This document shows, in pieces, positions 19,497-29,599 of a DNA stretch of 64,000 nt (the first letter of the stretch is position 1; every line of letters starts with the position of its first letter). The notes under the pieces were generated by a model. The model saw only the letters and a list, made by a program, of their open reading frames with translations, had not been told where the DNA came from and ran no database searches. Source of the stretch: Chloroflexus sp. Y-396-1. GTDB taxonomy: Bacteria > Chloroflexota > Chloroflexia > Chloroflexales > Chloroflexaceae. The stretch is taken from positions 1,954,881-2,018,880 of the forward strand of contig NZ_KI911784.1 in assembly GCF_000516515.1 (NCBI RefSeq), in the 5' to 3' direction. The translations under genes and the position numbers were made by a program.

Positions 19497-19564
19497 TTTG
19501 GACGCTGATGGTGAACTGTCAGTACCGCAGGCATAGCAATGATCTACATTAACGGAGTAGCACC

Positions 19565-20806
19565 ATGGAACTTATTATCTTTAGCGCCATCGAAGGATTA
19601 CAGGCAGAGGTCGAGCAGTTACGAGACGTAGCCGTGCTGGCGCCATCGCGCATCGATCAGGTCCAGCGCTTGTTGACCGGCGCCCGTCCGCCAGATGCTA
19701 TTTACATTGATGATAGTCGCGGTACTCCCTTGGCCGAGTTGTGGGATATAACCGCTCGCGCCCAGCAAGTTGGCGCACGAGTGATGTTAGGTCTGGCCGG
19801 TCCGGCACGGTCGGCGCTGCCTGATGCGCTGGCCGCCGGTATACCGGCAACTGGTGAACGCAACCCGGCGGTGCTGGCCGACTGGATCGGCGCACAAATT
19901 GGTCGTCGTCGCGGTAGTGGCGTCCACCGCCTGCCGGTCATTGCTATCGGTGCGGCTAAAGGTGGTATCGGGAAGACCTTTGCGACCTGTGTTCTCGCGG
20001 AAGGTCTGCGGCGGCGCGGTCTTGATGTGCTGGTATGGGATAGCGACATCTCGAACCCCGGTCTGGTGCCCGCATTTCGTATTCCGGCCAGTGCGCCATC
20101 GTATCTGCATCTGGTGCAGCGCGGTCCATCACATTGGAATCCGACCAGTATTAAACCGTTTATTTTCCAACCTGAACACACCCGTGCCAATCAGCATGGT
20201 TGGGGACGGATCGACCTTCTCATCGGTTCACATGCTGTTGCCCGCGCCGAAAATGATATACGCTTACCCGATTGGCAAGGGCTGTATCAGGGAATTATCG
20301 CACTTGACGGCTACGATGTGGTGTTGATCGATACTCCGCCCGATTACCTGCGCCGACCATACGCGACGCACGTTTTACAGGCAGGGGGAAGCGTCATTTT
20401 ACCAACACCTCCTGGTGCACGTGAACGGATGGGCGTTGGTCATATGCTCGAACACTTTACCGAACTGGCGCCTGAGCGACTCGAACGTTGTACGCTCCTC
20501 TTTATGGAGCCAGAACGTGGCGTGACCGTCACCGTTGGTATGGTCGCTGAGCTTTTCGCTCGTCGTTATCCACGAGTCGGGAATCTGGGCCTCCTGCCCC
20601 GTGAACCACGATTGGCCAGTCTGGCGGATGAGCACGACGGCTACATCTCGATGCTCGACCTCGGCCCACAGAGCCGCTTCGCACGTGCCGCTCATCAGGT
20701 GGTCGAGGCATTGTGTGCTCTGCCGGCCTGCAACCCCGATTGCCAATGCCTCATGTCGGATGGTGGACGCGCTTGCGTGAGCGGTTACCGGGTCAACGAA
20801 CGTTAG
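19565..20806 (+). CDS. cpaE: CpaE-like MinD/ParA-family ATPase of the pilus locus
   Basis: 413 residues. The N-terminal part (1-115) resembles a receiver-like domain without an obvious phosphorylation site. A MinD-type deviant Walker A follows, AAKGGIGKTF (Lys132, Lys137), then VWDSDISNPGLV and VVLIDTPPDYLRRP. The C-terminus has an unusual Cys cluster (CALPACNPDCQC). CpaE proteins place the Tad machinery at its cell site. It lies between the two TadA-type ATPases. Confidence 0.83.
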   Translation: MELIIFSAIEGLQAEVEQLRDVAVLAPSRIDQVQRLLTGARPPDAIYIDDSRGTPLAELWDITARAQQVGARVMLGLAGPARSALPDALAAGIPATGERNPAVLADWIGAQIGRRRGSGVHRLPVIAIGAAKGGIGKTFATCVLAEGLRRRGLDVLVWDSDISNPGLVPAFRIPASAPSYLHLVQRGPSHWNPTSIKPFIFQPEHTRANQHGWGRIDLLIGSHAVARAENDIRLPDWQGLYQGIIALDGYDVVLIDTPPDYLRRPYATHVLQAGGSVILPTPPGARERMGVGHMLEHFTELAPERLERCTLLFMEPERGVTVTVGMVAELFARRYPRVGNLGLLPREPRLASLADEHDGYISMLDLGPQSRFARAAHQVVEALCALPACNPDCQCLMSDGGRACVSGYRVNER

Positions 20807-20839
20807 CTCCTGCAATCTCATAGTTTATCGGAGGCGATG

Positions 20840-22207
20840 ATGCATCCTGCATACCGACCATTAACGGTTATCGAAGAGGGTGGATTGGCCGATCTGATGC
20901 CACAGCAACAGACTGCTACTGATCTAAAGGGCGCCGTCTTGCAGGCGGCCCGTGATCTCCTGCTCCGCGAACTAAGTCCTGCTCTACTCGATCCAGTTGC
21001 GCCCGCAGCCGAGCGTGATCCAGAAGTACTGCGCGTGCTACGGGCGACAATCGGCAAACAAACTGAGTCTGGTGGGCCCTTGGCCGGATTACCTACCGAT
21101 GATGCCAGTCTGCTCCGTCTCTTTCACGACACGATTGGCTGGGGACCGGCCCAACCATACCTCGATGATGAACGGATTCAAGAGGTTAAGATTATCGGTG
21201 ACCGTATCATGGTTCAGGAAGAGGGCTCGGATTTTACTCTCGCCCCCGAACGCTTCAGCTCACCACGGCAGGCGCTTGATCGGGCACTGGTGTTGGCCTC
21301 ACGTCTGGCTGTACCACTTGATCGTAGCCGACCGCAAGATACCTTGCCGCTGGCGCATGGTACCCGGATGCACGTGACGATCCCACCCTGTACTCCTGAT
21401 GATACTGCCTTGATCTGTATCCGGCGCGGCCGACGTACAGCCTGGACGCTCGAAGACATCCTGCGTCGTGACGCCTGTGATGACACTCTCTTTTCTCTCT
21501 TGCAATTGCTGGTACGTGCTCGTTGTTCGTTTCTGATCGCAGGCGAAACCGGTTGTGGCAAAACAGCGCTGCTTGAGGCGATTGTCAATTCATGGCCAGG
21601 CGAACCCCACGTGATCACCATTGAAGACAACACATTGGAGATAAACGTTCGTCATGCAGCCTGGACACGCGAATTGGTTCAGACCAGCCTCGAACCGCAC
21701 GCTTTTGGTCGCGCTGCACGTGAGGTATTGCGGCAGACGCCATCACTGGTTGCGCCGGGTGAAACCCGTGCTGCTGAAGCTGGTGCGATACTCGCCGTAG
21801 CTGTGAGTGGTCACGCTGTCGTTACCACCATCCACGCTCGCAATGCGTTACGTGCCGTCAGTCGGCTAGCCGATTGTGCAGCGATGCCTGGCGCGTACCT
21901 ATACGAGGGTCGGCGGAATAATGCCCTTGAAGACATTTGCGACAATTTCCATGTCGTGATCCATCTGTCGCGCAGCGCCGGACGTCGCTACATCAATGAG
22001 GTTGCGCTGCTCGATGGCTGTGAGGAGACGACTACCGGGTTGCGGCCGCGGATCGTTCCGCTAGCACGGGCCGAACTAGAGCGGACCGGTGTCCGCTGGC
22101 ATTGCTTAGCGCAGGTGCAGAATGATGAACTAATCTGGAATGGTGATGAAATGGTGATGATCAGACACCGGCCATTCTCAGGCAACGTCTGGCAATATTC
22201 AAGCTAA
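20840..22207 (+). CDS. TadA/CpaF-type ATPase, second copy, frameshifted near its C-terminus
   Basis: 455 residues as read. Walker A is AGETGCGKTA (Lys241), followed by VITIEDNTLEI, the Walker B-like segment APGETRAAEA and the His box TTIHARNALRAVSR. The start at 20840 has GGAGG 5 nt upstream; the ATG one codon earlier is too close. The frame ends at 22207 shortly after a perfect 11-bp tandem duplication (22139-22160). Removing one copy joins this frame directly to the open frame up to 22857, giving one protein of about 668 residues. The ATPase core is intact in the short form. Whether the tail is needed is unknown. Confidence 0.85.
   Translation: MHPAYRPLTVIEEGGLADLMPQQQTATDLKGAVLQAARDLLLRELSPALLDPVAPAAERDPEVLRVLRATIGKQTESGGPLAGLPTDDASLLRLFHDTIGWGPAQPYLDDERIQEVKIIGDRIMVQEEGSDFTLAPERFSSPRQALDRALVLASRLAVPLDRSRPQDTLPLAHGTRMHVTIPPCTPDDTALICIRRGRRTAWTLEDILRRDACDDTLFSLLQLLVRARCSFLIAGETGCGKTALLEAIVNSWPGEPHVITIEDNTLEINVRHAAWTRELVQTSLEPHAFGRAAREVLRQTPSLVAPGETRAAEAGAILAVAVSGHAVVTTIHARNALRAVSRLADCAAMPGAYLYEGRRNNALEDICDNFHVVIHLSRSAGRRYINEVALLDGCEETTTGLRPRIVPLARAELERTGVRWHCLAQVQNDELIWNGDEMVMIRHRPFSGNVWQYSS
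22139..22160. repeat. Perfect 11-bp tandem duplication (AATGGTGATGA x2)
   Basis: Two adjacent identical 11-bp units, 22139-22149 and 22150-22160, inside the second TadA-type ATPase gene. As 11 is not a multiple of three, the duplication shifts the frame. Deleting one unit gives the reading IWNGDDQTPAILRQ across the junction. Confidence 0.95.
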
Positions 22208-22857
22208 GCGAACGTCCACGGGCAGTCGCCAGTAGTCGGGCGATTGTCGAAGATGCTCTGACTCAGGCTGCCCTTGCTCGTCAAACCGGTGCCCCTGAAC
22301 GAGCGCTGGCAATCTTACGACGAGCCTGGACCGAACGCAGTGATGAGCGTCTGGCTCAAGCTGCCCGGCAGGCGCTATTGATGATGCCTGTACAGGCACA
22401 TCAGGCAACGACGGCTGCTCGTGAAACGTATGAACAGATTACAGGTGCGTTGAACAGCCGCCATTGGGATCGCGCAGCTGCATTGTATGCTGGGCTTCAT
22501 GCCGACCTCGAACGGTACGCAGCGTTTTCTCCTCCTGGTGGGTGGTCAGTGCTAGCAAACACTATCGCAGTTGCTCAACAAACTGACCGTGATGCACGGG
22601 CTACTGTTGAACGTGCCGATCAAGCGTTACAACAGGGCCGTGCCCGTGATGCGCTCGATCTTCTGATCAATCTTGATCCAGGCCGACTTAGTGATGAAAT
22701 GGCGCTGGCGTTGTTGCGTACTCGCTACGCTGCCCTGAATGCTCTGATCGCAACCGGTGAGGTTAGCTCGGCAGCTTTGATACCGGTTGCTGCGGCGCTG
22801 CGGATGCGCGAGGCTGGATTGAACGGGCAAGAGGGTGGATCACTCCCCGTCGGTTAA
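22150..22857 (+). pseudogene. Out-of-frame C-terminal extension of the second TadA-type ATPase
   Basis: An open frame continues from 22150 to TAA at 22857 with no ATG, GTG or TTG until 22378-22381. The region before that is clearly coding in character (Ala/Leu/Arg-rich helices such as GAPERALAILRRAWTE). A separate gene starting at 22378 or 22381 would be a 158-159-residue protein, but would leave the preceding 76 codons unexplained. The product is helical, with TPR-like character (QQGRARDALDLLINLDPG). The simplest view is that it is the tail of the ATPase, cut off by the 11-bp duplication. Confidence 0.75.
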
Positions 22858-23044
22858 TAGCTTCCCCCTTCTGAAAGAGGAAGGGAGGAAGGTGAGGATC
22901 GACAGCCAGCTCAGGATGATTCGGTGTTTTCTACTTCTTTTCGATGAAGAGTCGCGTTCCCAAGTTCTGCGAACGCAGGTGAGGTTTAAGGTCGATGATT
23001 GAACACAATGGTACCCATCACATAAAAGCAATTCGGAGGAAAGA

Positions 23045-23971
23045 ATGCCTGCTCTCGATACCCTTACCCATCCAGAGACGGCCTGGTTATTACGGGCCGC
23101 ACCGGCTCTGTTGGCCGCATTGATTACTATGACGGCAACATTTATGTTCTGTCAACCGTTGGCTCAATTCCTGAACAGTCTACACCGGTCTCGTCTGGTG
23201 GCCGGTTTCGATCCGGCACTGACCTGGCGACCGCGGCTCTTAGAAACGCAAACAGCGTTGTTGCTGGCAGGGAGTGCAGCAACCCTTAGCAGTGTTGTGC
23301 TTGGATGGATCGGTTCCATCTGGCTTGCGCTGGCTGCTGCGCCGACTGTGGCCGCGCTGGTAGTCCGGCTCGGATTTACCTTCGCTACATACCGTTACAA
23401 TCACCAACTGGAACGTGAATTAACGCCAGCCATTGGTCGACTCAGCGCACTGTTGAGTGGCGGTCTAGGGCTGCGCACTGCCTTAGAACGTATTCTGGCT
23501 GATACGCCAAACGGTCCGCTGCGCAACGAATGGATGTGGCTCATCCAGCAACAGGGGACGCCACTAGCCGATGGCAGTATTGCCACGCTTCGTCAGGTCA
23601 TTGCTGCCCTGGCTGCACAAACCTCCAATTCGCGCCACGAGACGCTCCTCAACCATCTGGCCGTCGTTGCCGATCAACCGCAAGACCTGCAAGCACGGCG
23701 CTGTGCGGCGGCGTATGCTGCATTACAGGCGTCTGAACGACGACGCGAAGAGGCGTTGACCGAACTGGCTCAGATGCGTTACAGCGGTCTGGCTGTTGGG
23801 GGAGCAGGCTGCCTGATGGCGTTCTATCTCCTCACAACCCAATGGGAACGGGTGCGGGTGGCATACAGTTCACCGCTGGGTATGTTCTTTGCGGTTATTG
23901 TCGCGCTCGCTTTGCTGGCTCCGATCATCGGTGGTTTCTGGCTCTCGCGGGTCGAGGATGTTGATTACTAA
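23045..23971 (+). CDS. tadB: TadB-like integral membrane protein (type II secretion F domain)
   Basis: 308 residues with hydrophobic helices near 15-40, 75-120, 245-265 and 275-300. The cytoplasmic middle contains the GspF/TadB-type segment ELTPAIGRLSALLSGGLGLRTALERI. TadB and TadC form the inner-membrane platform that works with the ATPase. GGAGG precedes the ATG at 23045. It is 187 nt after the end of the ATPase extension. Confidence 0.83.
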   Translation: MPALDTLTHPETAWLLRAAPALLAALITMTATFMFCQPLAQFLNSLHRSRLVAGFDPALTWRPRLLETQTALLLAGSAATLSSVVLGWIGSIWLALAAAPTVAALVVRLGFTFATYRYNHQLERELTPAIGRLSALLSGGLGLRTALERILADTPNGPLRNEWMWLIQQQGTPLADGSIATLRQVIAALAAQTSNSRHETLLNHLAVVADQPQDLQARRCAAAYAALQASERRREEALTELAQMRYSGLAVGGAGCLMAFYLLTTQWERVRVAYSSPLGMFFAVIVALALLAPIIGGFWLSRVEDVDY

Positions 23972-24078
23972 TGTAGCCCCATCGTTAACCCAGGGTGGGT
24001 GTGCAACCTGTTCGATTCGGAAGTGGTGTAGCGTCAGAAGTCATCGTTTCTGTGAGAGCTACTTGTCAAGGAGTTTGT

Positions 24079-24828
24079 ATGTCGCATATCCTGTCAATTT
24101 CTACCGCTCCGGCACTCTTGGCCGCCTTGAGTGGTGCATTGTTGGCTGCTCTGGGTGTGGTACTTCGTCGTCAACCGGCTTCAACCAAACCTCTTAATGA
24201 ACGGCAACGTCTGATCATTGGGCAAAGTAGTGGTATTTTCCTCGCACTGATCTGTTTTGGCGCCTCACTCAGTGGTGGTATCTTCTGGATCGCACTTGGC
24301 CTGGCAGCGTATCTAGCATTTGGGATGGTATGGGCACGCCAGCCCCAACGCAGGCGCGCACGCACTGAACGTGAGCTGCGTCAGCTTACACCGGGTTTAA
24401 TCGGGTTTATTCGGGTCGCGTTAGGGAGCTTTGAGGCGCCCAGTATGCTCTTGCGACGCTACTGTACACAGGCAACGCCACGTCAGGCAGCGATGCGTGA
24501 AGTCGTAGCTGCTGCTCTGTCCCTGAGTGAAGAGCAACGGATGCGGCCCTTTGCAGCCCTGGCCGAGATCGCACGCTGCTATCGCTGTCGGGAGCTAATC
24601 GACGTTACTGCGGCGTTGGCTCAGGCCGAAGCCGAGGGGACACCGGTTGAGATGGTGTTGGCCGCTCAACAACAGACGCTCGAAGCGTTGCTGCAAGGCG
24701 AGTTTCGCCGCCTCATTCGTCGGCGCACCGTGTACCTGCTCTTGCTGGCAGCCATCAGTCTGGTGGTGGGGATTTTACTCAACTTACTGTTCGTTATGGT
24801 TGTCGGGAGTAATGTGTTGTCCTTTTGA
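24079..24828 (+). CDS. tadC: TadC-like integral membrane protein
   Basis: 249 residues. Helices are near 10-30, 50-85 and 220-248, with a cytoplasmic GspF-type segment (TERELRQLTPGLIGFIRVALGSFEAP and ALAQAEAEGTPVEMVL). The start at 24079 has AAGGAG 5-6 nt upstream. A longer frame from 23995 lacks a ribosome site. It is the last gene of the Tad cluster. No prepilin peptidase and no secretin gene is seen here. Confidence 0.82.
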   Translation: MSHILSISTAPALLAALSGALLAALGVVLRRQPASTKPLNERQRLIIGQSSGIFLALICFGASLSGGIFWIALGLAAYLAFGMVWARQPQRRRARTERELRQLTPGLIGFIRVALGSFEAPSMLLRRYCTQATPRQAAMREVVAAALSLSEEQRMRPFAALAEIARCYRCRELIDVTAALAQAEAEGTPVEMVLAAQQQTLEALLQGEFRRLIRRRTVYLLLLAAISLVVGILLNLLFVMVVGSNVLSF

Positions 24829-25243
24829 GTATGGCGGGGGGGGACGATAGGGCTTCATAAGATTATTTTCCTGCCTAGCAGTGGCGAGGCGAGGTGAGGA
24901 TTAGGAAAGAGGGATAAGAGCGGGCTAAACCCCCTGCCACTTCCCCGCTTGCGGGGACCTAGAGAGGTTGAGGTCTGCGAGGCCTTGGGGATGAGGTTTG
25001 CGGGGGCTTGAGATCATGGTGGTCTGCTACGCCAACTGATATGTGCCAACTGCCTGCTGCACAGGCGGGCCAGAGGCCCGCGCACCCAGGCGGCTGCGTG
25101 GGGCGGGGATGTTGTGAACGTCTGGATGTTGTTCCTCACTTGTGGTTCGCCGTTCGTGTGCAGGAACGGAGCAACCATCGTAGACAAGATGAAAACTCTG
25201 AAAAAAACTCTAGGCGGATCAGCCTCCACCCTGTCAAATCCCT
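24829..25243. other. Intergenic region, convergent ends of the tad and nuclease genes
   Basis: 415 bases without a gene. It contains a run of eight or nine G at 24834-24842, a small hairpin CCCCGC-TT-GCGGGG (24943-24956) and a GC-rich stretch with GGCGGGCC/GGCCCGC at about 25064-25082. These resemble decayed intergenic repeat material. No T-run follows the hairpin, so termination is uncertain. Confidence 0.45.
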
Positions 25244-26350
25244 CTATGGCGCTATCACTGGTAATGTTGCTTCAACCGTCGGATCAATCGTCAAGAGGGA
25301 GCGATGGACCCAACCTTCTTGCTGGCGTGGGTTCATGATCCGAAACCAGACTCCGTCAGCGGTTCGTCCGAGCAACACCACCGTCTCATTGGCGTGAATT
25401 TGATCGAGAACAGCCCCTTTCAGAGTAGGTTCAGCCCGTACATTCCCACCGTTGAATACTGTAGCCGTTGGTCGAACGGGCGTTGGTGTTGGTGCCGGTG
25501 TAGGCGTTGATGTTGGTGCTGGTGTAGGTGTTGCTTGCGAAGTTGGTTTAACAACGCCGGTCTCTGCGGGTGATGAACCTTGTGATTGAAGATTACTTGA
25601 CGAAGCGGTATTGACTGTGCGCGGAGTAGCACCGCCTGATTGCATGAGCGTACCTTGCCCATTGAGAGTAATCTGCGGCATCCCAGCGAATAAGAGAGCG
25701 ATACCGGCCAGTACAAGGTTCAGCCCAAACGTACCGAGAGCCAACAGTATCCGATCCTGATTCCGTTGTACCTGTTGGGCATTATGGATTCGTTCTGCAT
25801 CGCTTAACCGTTGTAACAGAATCTTATCATCCCACAGCTCAACCGCCTGTCCGCGGGCTTCAAGGCGCGACTGCGGCGTAAATGAACTAGTAGCGACAAG
25901 GATGGCCCGGTCGGCACCCTGGATGTGGAGTGCGCCAACTAGATCGCGCACATAACTAGGACCTACCGATTTACTGTACCGTTTACATTGAACTAGATAA
26001 CGTAAACCATCACGCTCAGCGGTAATATCGACGCCACGATCACCGCTTCCGCCACGTATCACCACATTTTTCCAGCCTAAATCTTCAAGAAGGAGGGCAA
26101 CTCGCTGTTCAAATTCGCTCGGCGAGAGTTCTAGCAGTTGCCGACGGCGCAAGCGTGAAATCCGAAGGTCGATAAGCCAATAGTAGATCGAGAAGATGAT
26201 GGAAAGGCTACCGATAATGAACACAATCTGCCAGATAAGAGGTTGCACCAGGGTAAGACTGCCCAAAATAGCCAAAAATGTCGGCAGGACAATCGTTGCA
26301 TGCAGATTTTCGCTGTTGTAGGAAGAACGTTGCCTGGAACGTCGCGCCAT
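25244..26350 (-). CDS. Membrane-anchored Mrr-type nuclease with C-terminal SH3b domain
   Basis: 368 residues. Two transmembrane helices (about 20-60) come first. An Mrr_cat restriction-endonuclease-like domain (about 74-195) follows, with the PD-(D/E)xK variant GVDI (Asp108) and QCK (Gln121, Lys123), preceded by SEFEQRVALLLEDLGW. A third helix (about 213-238) follows, then a Thr/Pro repeat linker (TPTPAPTSTPTPAPTPTP) and an SH3b domain (NVRAEPTLKGAVLDQIHANE to WVHRSLL). With three helices the SH3b domain would be outside and the nuclease inside the cell. AGGAGA precedes the ATG at 26350. The function is unknown. No methylase is adjacent, so it is not a standard restriction system. Confidence 0.83.
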   Translation of the reverse strand: MARRSRQRSSYNSENLHATIVLPTFLAILGSLTLVQPLIWQIVFIIGSLSIIFSIYYWLIDLRISRLRRRQLLELSPSEFEQRVALLLEDLGWKNVVIRGGSGDRGVDITAERDGLRYLVQCKRYSKSVGPSYVRDLVGALHIQGADRAILVATSSFTPQSRLEARGQAVELWDDKILLQRLSDAERIHNAQQVQRNQDRILLALGTFGLNLVLAGIALLFAGMPQITLNGQGTLMQSGGATPRTVNTASSSNLQSQGSSPAETGVVKPTSQATPTPAPTSTPTPAPTPTPVRPTATVFNGGNVRAEPTLKGAVLDQIHANETVVLLGRTADGVWFRIMNPRQQEGWVHRSLLTIDPTVEATLPVIAP

Positions 26351-26434
26351 GTTGAGGTCTCCTAATTATGAACACTTCACCACAGCGCATAGTACCAGAT
26401 CGGTATTACACGTCCGTTTCCACGCTGTCTGCGT

Positions 26435-26440
26435 TATAAT
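26435..26440 (+). promoter_or_regulatory. Possible -10 box (TATAAT) upstream of lspA
   Basis: A perfect TATAAT lies 40 nt before the lspA start. No good -35 hexamer is found at 16-18 nt, so this is only a candidate. Confidence 0.35.
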
Positions 26441-26479
26441 AGTTCGTATAAACATATCTTGCCCAGGAGGATCATTGCT

Positions 26480-26989
26480 GTGAAGTCGCTGATACAGGCT
26501 CGTTGGATAACGCCATTTCTGGTTGCTACTGTTATGTTAGTGCTTGATCAACTATCAAAGCGCTGGATCGTAGCACAGCTCGGCCCTGAGCCAATGACTC
26601 GCTTTATTCCGTTGGTCGGTGATAACATTCGATTAGCGTATTCACATAATACCGGTATCGCTTTTAGCCTATTCCAGGGCCAGTCTGATGTCTTGACAAT
26701 TGTAGCGCTGATCATCATCGCTGGCGCCGTATACCTTTACGTTACGCAATTGCCTCATCGGCGTCGACTGGTACAGATTGCAATGGGTCTGATTCTTGGT
26801 GGAGCGTTTGGGAATGTCATTGATCGTATTCGTCTCGGCTATGTCGTCGATTTTATTCAGGTAGGCTGGTTTCCGATTTTCAACCTGGCCGATAGTTCTA
26901 TCACCGTTGGAGCTGCGCTTTTAATGTTGCAGTACGCGCTCGATGAAGTCGCTTGGCGGCGAACCCGGCAGGCGATGATTTCACAATAG
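26480..26989 (+). CDS. lspA: Lipoprotein signal peptidase, first of two tandem copies
   Basis: 169 residues, four transmembrane helices, aspartyl peptidase that cleaves prolipoproteins after lipidation. All LspA motifs are present: LDQLSKRW, HNTGIAFSLF, GNVIDRI (Asp115), GYVVDFIQVG and FNLADSSI (Asp138). The GTG at 26480 is chosen because AGGAGG lies 9 nt upstream. The in-frame TTG at 26459 would place that site inside the gene. A second lspA begins 2 nt after its stop. Confidence 0.93.
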   Translation: MKSLIQARWITPFLVATVMLVLDQLSKRWIVAQLGPEPMTRFIPLVGDNIRLAYSHNTGIAFSLFQGQSDVLTIVALIIIAGAVYLYVTQLPHRRRLVQIAMGLILGGAFGNVIDRIRLGYVVDFIQVGWFPIFNLADSSITVGAALLMLQYALDEVAWRRTRQAMISQ

Positions 26990-26991
26990 TT

Positions 26992-27563
26992 ATGCACTCT
27001 CGCTGGATACTACTAGCTCTAGTTGCCGCGCCAGTCTTCGCCCTTGACCAATTGAGTAAGGTTTGGATCACCGACATTCTGTTGCGTAGTAATCAACCTA
27101 TTCCTTTGCTGTTCGATTGGGTGCAACTGGTGTATCACGAGAATACCGGTGTCGCCTTTGGCCTCTTTCCCGATCATGGTGGTTGGCTGTCGGTGGGAGC
27201 CGGATTGGTGTTATTGTTGCTTGCTTTTACGTATCAATATCTGCTCCCTGCCGAGTCAAGCTGGGTGACGACAGCGGTAGGAATGATCTTTGGTGGCGGA
27301 TTGTCAAATCTGCTTGATCGGATTCGGCAAGGTTACGTAGTTGACTTTATCCAATTTGGTTGGTGGCCAGTATTTAATCTGGCCGACGGAGCGATTACAC
27401 TCGGCGTAACAGCACTAGCATTCCACATTATCTTTATCGGTGATGAACCAGCGCCACCCGAACCAGAACCGGTCGATGATGGTTTACTCAGCGAGCTATT
27501 GAGTCGTGATCTGGAGCCAACATCAACTGCCTCATCGCTTCATCGCAACTCGGAGTCATCGTC

Positions 27564-27567
<4 letters not shown>
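26992..27567 (+). CDS. lspA: Lipoprotein signal peptidase, second tandem copy
   Basis: 191 residues. It retains all motifs: LDQLSKVW, ENTGVAFGLF, SNLLDRI, GYVVDFIQFG and FNLADGAI, so both catalytic Asp residues are kept. It differs in a hydrophilic C-terminal tail of about 50 residues rich in Pro, Glu and Ser. The ATG at 26992 follows the stop of the first copy by 2 nt and has no clear ribosome site, so translation is probably coupled. It overlaps rluD by 4 nt (ATGA). Confidence 0.9.
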
Positions 27568-29533
<1,966 letters not shown>

Positions 29534-29542
29534 GCGTATGGT

Positions 29543-29573
29543 GGGCGATGAGTACCAACTGGTACCATCGCCC
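29543..29573 (+). terminator. Strong hairpin after mdh
   Basis: GGGCGATG-a-GTACC, loop AACT, GGTAC-CATCGCCC gives a 13-bp stem with one bulged A, 9 nt after the mdh stop. Only a weak T-rich stretch (TGATTTGCT) follows, so it may be a partial terminator or an mRNA 3' end stabiliser. Confidence 0.55.
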
Positions 29574-29599
29574 TGATTTGCTCTACACAGGTAAGAGAT

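Noticed and set aside
22378-22857. Independent small gene after the second Tad ATPase
   Set aside because: The coding-like frame begins 76 codons earlier without a start codon and joins the ATPase exactly when one 11-bp unit is removed, so a lost C-terminus explains it better.
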